NCBI GenBank assembly: GCA_021495925.1
Contig: JAKEKT010000096.1
Coordinates: 1 to 64,000, forward strand
Direction: 5' to 3'
Origin: Diplodia intermedia
Lineage: Eukaryota; Ascomycota; Dothideomycetes; Botryosphaeriales; Botryosphaeriaceae
DNA length: 64,000 nt
Both the position numbers and the translations under genes were made by a program. The notes under the pieces were generated by a model. It was given only the letters and a program-made list of their open reading frames with translations. It was not told where the DNA came from and made no database searches. Each line of letters begins with the position of its first letter. Position 1 is the stretch's first letter. Shown in pieces: positions 9,780 through 20,011 of the stretch.

Positions 9780-11243
9780 ATGGCCGTTGTCAAGTCGTAC
9801 GTTTCCCCTCGCCGCCAGCTCGGCTGAGCACCCAAAGACGAGAATGCAGCTGGTCGTGGTTATTTCCTCGCTGGAGAAGGCTGCCAGTTTGGCACCGCCC
9901 AGCTCGATACAACTCTCCCTCCCGGTCCTCGGTCCTCATTTGGTCGTGTACACACTGGCGCGCGGCACTTGAGAATGCGAGGCTGGGGTTTTGGGGCTGA
10001 AGGCGACTGTCTTCTCCCTTAAATCAATTTCGCCGTACGCAGTCGATCAGAGCTGGGTAATTCCACGCTCAGACGAAGTACGTGCACAACCTCTCGAGCG
10101 CTACGCTCGGGGTCTTGTCGATTGAGATCATACAGCCCATTGCGCCTGACAGCGCTGGGCCGCTCATCGATCAAAAAACTTGTTCTTTCGAGTCCAATCT
10201 TCAGTCGGGAATGCCGCACTTGCTGCAGTTCTCGTCTGGGAGCAAGCCTTGCGCTGTTCACCACACTCTACCAGACTGCTGACATTCTCTCTTGGGTGAT
10301 TGTAGTACCGTTCCCACCAAGGACCAGGTCCTGGTCCCTGAGACCCTGCTCAAGAAGCGCAAGACTCAGCAGAAGGACCACGAGAACCGTGCTGCCGAGC
10401 TTCAGAAGAAGCGTGATGTAAGGACACCCCTCCATTATTACCCGAATGTTTGGGAGAAGTAGGTTGGGGTGATGATAATACCAACCGAGATGACTAGACC
10501 CTCGGGTCAATGCTGTCTCTACGTTAACCATCTTTCGGGACTGACTACACTTACTTCTCCGGAATGTTTCGGGCATGGATTTCATCAGTTCACCAAGCTA
10601 ACGGTGTTTTCCATAGGCCAACAAGAAGAAGCGCGAGGTCATCTTCAAGCGCGCCGAGTCTTACGTCAAGGAGTACCGCGACGCAGAGCGCGAGAAGGTC
10701 CGCCTCCAGCGTGTTGCCAAGCAGGACGGTTCCTTCTACGTCCCTGCTGAGCCCAAGCTCGCCTTCGTCGTCCGCATCAAGGGTATCAACAAGATTGACC
10801 CCAAGAAGCGCAAGACCCTGCAGCTCCTCCGTCTGCTCCAGATCAACAACGGCTGCTTCGTCAAGATCACCAAGGCCACCACTGAGATGCTGAGGATCGT
10901 TGAGCCCTACATCGCCTACGGTTACCCCAACCTCAAGTCCGTCCGTGAGCTCGTCTACAAGCGCGGCTACGGCAAGATCAACAAGCAGCGCATCCCGCTC
11001 ACTGACAACGCCATCATCGAGGAGAACCTCGGCAAGTTTGGCATTGTCTGCATTGAGGACCTGATCCACGAGATCTACACCGTCGGCCCCAACTTCAAGC
11101 AGGCCTGCAACTTCCTCTGGCCCTTCAAGCTGTCCAACCCCACTGGTGGCTTCCACACCAGGAAGTTCAAGCACTTCATTGAGGGTGGTGACCTTGGCAA
11201 CCGTGAGGACCACATCAACGCCCTCATCAGGCAGATGAACTAA
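9780..11243 (+). CDS. RPL7: 60S ribosomal protein L7 (uL30)
   Basis: Structural protein of the large ribosomal subunit. Exons 9780-9796, 10306-10417 and 10617-11243 give 251 residues. The first exon is only 17 nt and encodes MAVVK plus part of S6. Intron 1 is 509 bp (gtacgt...ttgtag) and intron 2 is 199 bp (gtaagg...catag, branch gctaac). The joined N-terminus MAVVKSTVPTKDQVLVPETL and the conserved body (RIKGINKIDPKKRKTLQLLR, GGFHTRKFKHFIEGGDLGNR) match fungal L7. Intron 2 contains a C/D box snoRNA, as RPL7 introns do in budding yeast. Codon bias is extreme, as expected of a ribosomal protein gene. Confidence 0.96.
10453..10560 (+). ncRNA. intronic C/D box snoRNA (snR39/snR59-like position)
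   Basis: Inside RPL7 intron 2 there is a C box GTGATGA (10469-10475) and a D box CTGA (10541-10544), 65 bases apart. They are closed by an external stem in which 10453-10464 pairs with 10549-10560, including nine perfect pairs (GGAGAAGTA with TACTTCTCC). Directly before the D box, 10523-10540 is complementary to the conserved 25S rRNA segment CCCGAAAGATGGT with a short mismatch at its far end. By the D-box-plus-five rule the methylated base would be the G of CCCG, equivalent to yeast G805. In yeast, RPL7A and RPL7B introns host snR39 and snR59, which target A807 two bases away. The mature RNA is probably about 10462-10551. A D'/C' pair is not clear. Confidence 0.82.
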
Positions 11244-14200
11244 GCGGGCTGTTGCTCCGCTACGTGCTGCTGGGATGGTCGTAAGGGGTTCTTAAAAAAG
11301 TTTCTTCTCAATGGATGGGTTTATGACGGGCATGGCGTCTCTGTAACGTAGGTAGCTGGCTGAAATACCATGGGAGCCGCACAGCCGCTCATCCTTCACG
11401 TTATGGCGTTTTGGCGTAACCGCGAATTGAGTGGTTCACTACTATCAATGCTCTTGCCACATCCGTCCGTGCCTATGTGTGTATGCCTGTCCGTGCCGAA
11501 GACTAGTATCTTACAAGGACACGGTCATGATGTCTGATGCAGCTGTGGGCAGCTCCAACAAGAAGTATTATCATTTACCACAGCTGCCGGTAGCTTCCTT
11601 CGAAGGGGTGGCACAGCCGCACTTTACAACAAACCAGACACCAGCTGTAGATTGCCATTCGATACAAAAAGCCTTCCCATCTGGTAGACCTGTAAATCTG
11701 GGTTGGGGTGCGTGGCCGCCCACGGTTCTGGCTTCCAGCAGAGGCCGGCCGCATTGTTGGATTTGCGGAGGGTTATGCCTTCTTCCTTGAACGACTTGCC
11801 TCTGAAGTTGTTGAATCTTCATCTTTAGTCTCTTCGTGCAACTTCATGTCGCCCTAGTTTTATTGGGTGTTTCGCAAAACCTTAAAGACCAAGATTAGAG
11901 GGACTATGGTCGGGGGTAAGATACATATCATCCTCAGATAGAGCAAGGTTTTCCTAAACCATTTCGAAAACGTCGTTGTATCATTCGGATGACGTCCTTG
12001 CGATTAAGCTACTACATATCCATGGCTTCAATATCCGGGCTTAGGCTGTGTAGTATATCCCAGACATATCGACGCACATCTAATGGGAGGCTAGCGGTGT
12101 CTTAAGTTAGAGGAATAGTCGGCACCTTGAGTAGCTATTAACGGTGTGTCGTCGGTGGGCATTCTAACATAATGCGAGCTTGTTTAAGGGCATACTATGA
12201 TGCGGGCCACTAGCACCCATAGTCACCCAAAGCTGTTCATAAGTTGTGTGTCCGTGCCCAAGGTTGTCTCACAGGGACACGAACCTGACGCCTAACGCGG
12301 TGAGGCTTCCCATCGTTTCCGACATGGCACGTCTTCGAACAATGGAATCTCGTGTCCTCCGGCATGCGGCGGGTGCAACCAGGCAAGCTCGCCTTACATT
12401 CGATATGATGGCCCCCTTTCCTTTCCATCATTCTTCCTTTCTTTTCCCCACGCGCCGTAAACGCGTGCGTGCACAGTACGCGTCGATCTCGCGTACTATG
12501 TGTGTATGTGCGTTCCCGTGTTTCCATGCAAGGGGAGACTTGGGGCCTCACGCTCGTGTCAACGGACCAACCAAGGGTGATCAGCTCGGGTCAGGACAGG
12601 GAAACAAAGCCGCAAGCCAAGGTACGCAATGGGACCATCTCACCAATGAAACTTTGACGGGTGGATGCCTCCACACCAAATCACACTACCTACCACATTT
12701 TTTCCTTACCTTTCCAACCGGGATCGTATACATGCACGTATACCCGCTCCGAACAGAAGCCTTGCGATCCGTTGATAGTGGCTGCTCTGCTTCTGGCCAC
12801 AATCCTTCCGTGGCTCGGAATCAGAAAGCTGGATGAGGAAGAGAAAAAGCGAAGTCACGGAATGTTCCTTCCTTTCCCCCCTCTGGATGAAGGGGCTAGG
12901 CGAGGTCGACCTTTTCTTTGAGAATTTTATGGCGTCAGTGGTAGAATGCCACGGAACTTGGTCCTGATGGAAACGGTCCCCCCCTTTTTTTTGGTTTCCC
13001 CATGAAAATAGAGTAGAGAACCAGACCCCTTGTACCACGCATACTTTTGCCTTTTCCTTTGTGAATCCACGCGAGGAGGAGAAACAATGAAAACGGTGAG
13101 AAGGGCAGAAGAAGAGTATTGTTCCTTTTGTGTCTCACTGCTTAGCCGTTCGAGATGGTGTCACCTTGGAAACAAAGGCGACCCTTCCACGAGCGTACCG
13201 GTATATTTGCAACGGGGACAACCGAGATGTTTGTGTGGAAGTAGAAGAATGTGTCAGCATGATGTTCCATTGTCGAAAACAAATACATAGATTTTTAAAC
13301 CGGTTGTTACCCATCGGTTGCCACGATATAAGAGCGAGTTGACATTTGTATAAGTATGTTTTGTAGAGATTTGTGCAAGGCTTCTGCAAAGTCTCACCTA
13401 CGGCAGGCTGCCGGAAGACTACATGCTGGATTGGAGCGATCTCGGGACCTGAAAATATGAGATTGCCAGCTGCCCGTAGTTTGCATGACTGCACAGCCGA
13501 GTGAGGCGGCAAACCCACACTCACGAACGCTCAGTATGTCCTGCTTGCGCCGGCAAGTGATGGTGAGTAACTCGTTACAGGAAGAAATCCACACCTGCTT
13601 CGAGGATGCTCTACGTTGTACAGTGGAAGTGCTGAGACTTCCAGCGGAATGTACTTTCGGTTGGACTCTTTGGCTACGCGTAGACGCCCAGTATCAACTG
13701 TGTTTGACATAGATCTCGACGCGCCATGGGGCATCGGCGGACGTCGACGCTGGTTGATAAACTCCACGCAGGGAAGTCCAGATCCGGGCGGTAGTACGTA
13801 TGTACTTTCATCCGAACGTAGCAGCTGCCCATCCTCATCACTCACATAGGATTCTGTGCACCTTCTCGGTAGCCAACAACGCATGCGAAGGCCGAAATGC
13901 CAAATTTCCGACATGTTTTCGGCCGTTGAGGGGTAGAGGCATGTTCTGTTGGCGGCCACGTGCGAGGGCTGTTTTGGTTTCTTGACTAGCTGGAATGAAA
14001 GTTTGAGAGGCTACCTCTTGTCTGACGAATATTTGGGAACCGAGGCTTCTATCATTTTTGAAGGTAGATTGGAGGGTTCCGTGGTTGTTGGGTGGAAAAA
14101 CACGGTGATGTTTCGGGCGGGTCCGACAGCGACGCTCGTGTTTGGCTCTGATTGCGGCGCCTTTCGTGCAACCATGGTCACTGCATTTGGCTGACGTTTC

Positions 14201-17200
14201 ACGGAGGCGTCGACGTTTCGCCCCGTGTTGTGTGTCTTACACGGGACTCGGAGCCGGGATTTGCAGGGCAAGTCGGGGGCCCGGGGGCGCTGGTCTGCCG
14301 TACGGAGCACATCAGCATGACTCTTTCGGACTCCTTGGCCCCTCGACAACGCTGATCACGACCCGTCTCCGAAAGCAAGTTTTTCCTTTGCTCCCTCGTG
14401 TTGCGCTGCGACCGTGGGAAGCCTCAGCTGATGGGGGAAGAGGCAGAGCCGATGAGCTGCATCGGCCTGAGGTCAGCCGTGGATCTGCGTCTTGGAAAAG
14501 TTCTGCTGGCCGCAGCGACAACCACGAGCTGCTGGCCAGGCCGACAACCACTACTCCGTGCCTTGGTCTTGGCCGTACGCCTCCCCCTCCCCGTCCATGA
14601 ACAGCCTCCGCCCTGTACCACCACCTCGCCTTTCCCTCATTACCACACGATCCTCGGTTGGGGATCCACTTGTGCCCGCTTTCCTACTTTGCCCGCCTTG
14701 CCCGCTCCCCACTTTCCGGCGGCTAAGGGAGCCACGAGCAGGCAGTCATGATGAGTTCACCGGGATCTGGATTTGCCATCCATCATCTAGCGCCCTGGTG
14801 GTCGTCGGGCAGCAGCGACCGCCGCGGTCGCGCCTCGATCAGCTTACACAACCAGCAGCGCGATGACGATGGCAACTTTTAGCCCGTTGCTTTTCCCCCC
14901 CCCCTTCCCTTCTACTCGTGCTGCTCGCGCGCATCTTTTGCCTAGCTCCGACCGATGAGTCTTCCGCTCCGATTGCAGCGGCGGCAACCGCAGGCAACAG
15001 GCAAAACCCATGGTGGCGCGCAGTGGTCGGGTATGCTCGCCACCAGGAGGCAGCTAGAAATACTGGGAGTTGCTTCTTTTGGCGTGGGAAATGTCTCACA
15101 TTGCGGCTGGGGCTGGGAAAGGCAGGAGGTGGGCAAGAAGCGAAAAAATAGGTGACTGGGCGGTGGCCGGGGCGACTGGGGGACTGGGGGAACGAGCTCC
15201 GCCCCGCTTTGCCGCCTCCCGCAGCGCAGTCTGAAGTGCGCCGCTGATGATGTGATGGAATGCGCTGAGATGCAGCATAGCGCAGCTTAGTGCAGTTGCG
15301 TCCGTACGGGCGAGTGTCGTGGTGCAGAATTTAGCAACACGGCTTCGGGGCTTGGGCGAGGGCGAGGCTTGGAACGTTCCGTTTTCAACTCTTCGAACGA
15401 CGTCGGCCGCAAGCGAGATTCGGCATAGCGCCGCTTGCGAAATGCGTCAGACGGTATTGGCAGGAGGCGAGATGACGGTTGTGATGGCGTTTTTCCTGCT
15501 CATGGTGTTGGAGCGCCGAACGGTTGGACCGGTCGTAAGGATATCATTCGTGCCACGCCGTGGTCAGCTGTTGCTGTGAGAATGGCTGCTTGATGCTCAA
15601 TGCGGTTCCCTCCTCACCGGTGCCCGAGACGCCAGATTCGGCGGTCCGACGCTCCTCGTGACTGTGCCTGTCGCAGAGCGGCCTGGCGACGGCCGCAGGG
15701 CGTGTGAGGGAGAAGGAGGCTGAGGCTTCGTCCACGCTTAGGCTCGGCAGCCCGCGGCTGCTTTCGCACGGCTCGCATCACGTCCATCTCACATATGCAA
15801 GGCATGGTGATGGCTGCCGGCATGCCATGAGGGTGACGATGCTGACATTGATCTTCGAGAAGGCTTCCACCCGCAGGGCACCGGGCGGCGGGAGTGCTGG
15901 GGGTTGGCGCACGCCGACGAGCCATCACCACAGGGTCCACGCGCTAGACTCGATGACTCCCGTTATTACTGTTCATCTAACCATCCAATCTGTTCGAGAA
16001 TGCCGCGCGGTAGCGACCGCTCCGAACGAGCACGGATTGTGCTCTTCGCTGGCCCGTTAGGCCGTCTCTCCCGCCATCCCCGGTTGACCGATCTTCTAAA
16101 AACAGCGGAGGTCAGGCGCAGGCACCGCGAGCCCGGGAGAGCGGTCGGCGGTCGCGGCCTTTCCAGAAGTCGTATTTGGCCGACCGAGAGAGAAAAATGG
16201 GGTTGGCTGCTGGCGAAAGCCAAGCGGCCCGCTGGCCGGAGGCATGCTCGTGCTCGCTGCTGCTGGTCGGCCGACCTGCAGCTCGATTCGAGGCGGGTGG
16301 ACAGATGGGAGATGACCAGACACGGCCTCCAGCGCCAATGGGCGGGCGGCTTGCCGGGAATGCGACGCTGACTACGCAATTATTCCAGCCCGTGGCCGGA
16401 CCCTGTTGCCGCTGTCGCCGCCGCGAAGACGTCAGGTCGAAGATCCTGCCCGAACGGGCGTTCATGCGTGCCTTTGATGGCAGCCTCCGGCCTGTTCCTC
16501 TGCTGTGTGGGCGAGACCGCGCTGCTCAGATCACCATACCGCTGTTCCCGCCGACAGGGCGCGCTCCTGATCCGGGGCTGGCGGTGCAATTTGCAGCAAT
16601 TTGCAGCCGGCCTGCTGGTTGCAGCAGCCCGCCAGACATTTGCGCGCCGGCTGGGCGGTGCTGGCGGGGGGGTGGTGAGGGTGCTGTGTCTGGAGTTATG
16701 AAGGGCCTTGGGGCCTCGAGGCTCAGGCCAGGGCCGCCTCCACAGGCGCTCGGGCCTGCCTCGTGCGTGGATCGCGGAATAAAAATCAATACCTCCCAAC
16801 GAATCTTCGCGAGCCGCTGGCGCGCACCGGGCGAATGAAACATCGGTGGAGGCGCTCAGGGCCAGACTGCCGACCCAACGTGGCTTGGCCGCAAAACAGG
16901 TGGTGCAGCGAGATATGACGCCGGCGGAAGCGACCGGGCGCCGCGGGTCGAGTTGATGTGATTCGCAGCCGTTGCCACCTGGAGCAGCCCGGCTGATGAC
17001 GCTGGCTGCGGTTTTCTCTGTGATCGCCGGCTGCGTGTGGTGCCTCTGCATCGCCGTCGCGTCTGACTACGGAACAAGCCTTACCTTCGGCGCTCCGGCC
17101 GCAGCGGTGGTCACGCTCGAGGCGCAGGCCACCCTACCGTTCCCATGCAGCCACCGGGCAGCGACTGACTCTTGCAACGCGTGCTCCTTGCCGCGGCGCG

Positions 17201-18610
17201 TGTGATTGCGGACGTTGTGGGCGGGACCCTGGAGCTGCGCCAAATTGCAAGGACGCCCAGCAGATTCTACGCGCCGGGGCTGCTAGGGGCGCGGAGGCGC
17301 TGAATAATGAAGGGCGCGGAGGCCCGTAATAATGCAGGTGCACAAGGGCCGGTATTGTAGAAATGAACGACGGGGACCGGGCGTGAGAGGCGGGCACGAA
17401 GCCGACGTGGCAGAAACCAGCGGCGGCGCCTGCAGCTGGGCCGCGACGCGTCTGGTTGGCTGGAGGATTTCGCTCGTAAGGGGTGGAGCAGCAAGCTGGG
17501 AGTGCCGCGGTGACGGACCCAAAGAAGGACGCCAAAGCCACGGGCTAGCGTGCGCTCCCTGGACGGGCGTGCCCTGACAATACTGTCACCTCTCCGCCCA
17601 TTTCTCTTCGTCGTCCATCTTCCCTTTTCGCCTCCCCATCCCACTCCGCGCCCCGGCGAAGCGCTCCCTCTCTTCAACCCTTCGCTCGCCCCCGTCTGCC
17701 GAAGCATTTGCGTCTGGCCAGCCGCTGCCGCTCTGAGTCCGCCACCCTGCGCAGCGCCCGAGAACTAGCCTGTCGAGACGTCCTGCTCCGTGCATCGCGG
17801 CCGCCCTCGAGCCAAACCGCCCGTCGCCGACTTCCCGCCTCCTGCCTTGCGTCTGGGCCGCCGTAAGGAAACCGCGACGCAACACACGCCCACGCCTGCT
17901 GTCGTGTCCGCGTCGACGCCGTCCACCTCTGGATTGCTCACCACCGGCCCACCCGCTTGCCGCCATTTTAGGAGCTTGCTATCCGCATTGCAAACCGCTG
18001 CTTTATTCCCTTGCGTTTCCTCTTCGCATCTCGCCCTTATTGCTCTGAGCGTTCCGCGGTCCACATCGTCGCTCGTAGCCCAGCAGGCCACGACCGACCG
18101 CTCGATCAACCACCTCACCGCGACGAGCTATTCACTTAGATTCGTCCCGGCCGACGGATTCGCCTCCTTCGCGGCGCCGAACCTCCTTCAAATCCTCCCG
18201 CCGACTCACCGTCGCTGCCTAGACGCGTCCGCAGCTTGTCCTTCCAGCTCGCGCCGTCACCCTTCACCTCCAACCACGCCAGACTTCTCGCTCGGCCGCG
18301 TCACGTCCAACCGCCGCCACTGACAAGGTCATCGGTGTTGCGCGTCATCCAAGCAAAGCCCCAGCGTTTAGTCCGCCAGCAACTTTTTCCAACCCGGCCA
18401 GCTCAGCGACAACTCACCGCGCATGAGAGCCAGCTACTAGATCCTCTGGTCAGGTTCGCTTTCAGAGCATTTGCTCGAATCCCCTTCGGTCGGAAGTAAA
18501 AGAGGCGGTCAGTTTCCCCCACCCGCGCATTGATCGACGCGCCACTGACACTTTGGAGCAGGGCGAATTCGCACCGACTCTTTTATTTCTTTGCGACTGC
18601 GAAGTCCAGC
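11244..18610. other. 7.4-kb region without a supported gene
   Basis: After the RPL7 3' end I find no family-like frame or consistent exon chain. 11.3-13.5 kb is of mixed composition with pyrimidine runs (around 12415-12450 and 12985). 14-17.5 kb is GC-rich and has overlapping open frames on both strands (for example 16176-16838 plus and 16380-17051 minus). Their translations look random and their lengths fit base composition alone. The right end, from about 17.58 kb, looks like the leader of the cyclin gene. A long regulatory region or an unannotated non-coding transcript are both possible. Confidence 0.5.
17579..18610 (+). promoter_or_regulatory. pyrimidine-rich probable start region and long leader of the cyclin gene
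   Basis: A dense C/T tract at about 17585-17660 resembles the pyrimidine stretch that precedes transcript starts in filamentous fungi. From there to the cyclin ATG is about 1 kb of CT-rich sequence with several upstream ATGs, including a 177-codon open frame at 17790-18323 of no recognisable family. Long leaders with upstream frames are common on regulatory genes; that this is a leader is inferred. Confidence 0.4.
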
Positions 18611-20011
18611 ATGCCTTCTTTCTACCGCCCGCCGATGCCTCGGCAGCTGCCTCTCTCGCCGCCTGAGTTCATCCCAAGCTACAACAGCAACGGCTGTGGA
18701 GGTATGCACTACCAGCAGAACCCCTACGCTGCCCAGCACGGCGTCGCAGGCCACGAGGAACCCCGCTACGACTTCACAGAGCGCTACGGCCACAACTCCG
18801 GCATGGCTCCCCCGTCAATCATGTACCCTCAGCATGGCGCCTACCAGAGCACCAATCCGTCCGGCCTCCAGCCTCCTCACTATTACGATTCCGTCGGCGC
18901 CTCCATCCTTCCTCTTCCGATGCCCGAGATGGAGATGCACCGCCAGATCCAGCACGAGCAGCAGCGCGTTGATTCGCACATGAAGGAAGAGAAGCCCGTT
19001 GGCGGCGTCTCCGCCAAGCTCGACTACGACATGGAGACGATGACGGATTTCGTGTCTGAAATGGCACAGGGAATGTATGCTCTCTTTTCGTCCCCGATCT
19101 GCCTAGCAGATATTGACCTCATGCGAAGCATCCAACCAGGTCGTCCATCTACTCCGTCGTTCCGGAAGTGGGTCCACCAAGTCCTCTGCGCGACGCGCCT
19201 TCCTTCCGCGACGATTCTGCTCAGCATGAACTACCTGTCGATCCGCATGGACATGCTCTCGACGGGCACGCCCTTCAAGAGCAGCGATTCGCAGGTCTAC
19301 AGGTTCCTGACCACGGCCCTGATGCTGGGAAGCAAGTTCCTCGACGACAACACGTTCATCAATCGATCGTGGTCCGAGGTCAGTGGCATCAGCGTCACGG
19401 AATTGAACCAGCTCGAGAGGGACTGGCTTGTTGCCCTTGGCTACAACCTCCACCGCGAGCCGACCGAGTCGCGCGGGTTCAACTCCTGGCTCGACCACTG
19501 GAAGGAGTACGAGGCCCGTGTTGCCGCTCGCGCCGCTAACACGACCAAGTTGGCTCCCATTAACACCAGGGTTCAGGGCAACCTCAACCGCTTGCGCTCG
19601 ATGCCCAAGCTGCCTTCACCGGTGTCCAACCAGTGCACGTACGCCAAGTCACTGTCCTCGTGCGACTCTTTCTCCCAGCAGGGCACGCCTGGCTACACTC
19701 AGTTCGACCCTTGGCACGTCTCACGTTCCGCGAACGAGCGTTCCCCTCCGCACACTCCGGAGTACTATGGCGGCCCCGGCACCTGGGCGCCCCCGGATGG
19801 CTACGCCCGCCGTAGCGTGTTTGGGTTCCCTCCCTTCCACCAGCTGCCCAGTCCTCAGGAGCAGGCGCCCATGTTCCCTCACGCGTACGCCCACTACGGA
19901 CAGCACATGTGGGGTGGCCACGGTGCCGGCTGCAGCTGCCTCTACTGCGCACGCCAGCACCCTTCGTACTTCATGGCGCCCGGATTCGGTCCTCAGTCGG
20001 TCACGGCGTAA
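18611..20011 (+). CDS. Pho85-type cyclin, Clg1-like
   Basis: Cyclin of the Pcl/Pho80 group, expected to bind a Pho85-like (PhoA/PhoB) cyclin-dependent kinase. It is an intronless frame of 466 residues from MPSFYRPPMPRQLPLSPPEF. The cyclin box lies at roughly residues 140-290: ETMTDFVSEMAQGMY, FRKWVHQVLCATRLP, TALMLGSKFLDDNTFINRSW and LERDWLVALGYNLHRE. The N-terminal ~130 residues and the C-terminal ~150 are Pro/Tyr/His-rich and probably disordered. A CSCLYCARQHPSYF motif near the end is seen in filamentous-fungal homologues. The frame opens earlier (18530), but the chosen ATG has the conserved N-terminus. Very long flanks on both sides suggest heavy regulation. The subfamily name Clg1 is less sure than the cyclin call. 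Confidence 0.85.
   Translation: MPSFYRPPMPRQLPLSPPEFIPSYNSNGCGGMHYQQNPYAAQHGVAGHEEPRYDFTERYGHNSGMAPPSIMYPQHGAYQSTNPSGLQPPHYYDSVGASILPLPMPEMEMHRQIQHEQQRVDSHMKEEKPVGGVSAKLDYDMETMTDFVSEMAQGMYALFSSPICLADIDLMRSIQPGRPSTPSFRKWVHQVLCATRLPSATILLSMNYLSIRMDMLSTGTPFKSSDSQVYRFLTTALMLGSKFLDDNTFINRSWSEVSGISVTELNQLERDWLVALGYNLHREPTESRGFNSWLDHWKEYEARVAARAANTTKLAPINTRVQGNLNRLRSMPKLPSPVSNQCTYAKSLSSCDSFSQQGTPGYTQFDPWHVSRSANERSPPHTPEYYGGPGTWAPPDGYARRSVFGFPPFHQLPSPQEQAPMFPHAYAHYGQHMWGGHGAGCSCLYCARQHPSYFMAPGFGPQSVTA

Noticed and set aside
9797..10305. A second snoRNA in RPL7 intron 1.
   Set aside because: CTGA motifs occur, but no RTGATGA C box pairs with them and no closing stem was found.
16176..17051. Overlapping ~220-codon frames on both strands.
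   Set aside because: Both open because of high GC; neither has family-like sequence, and no exon chain extends them.
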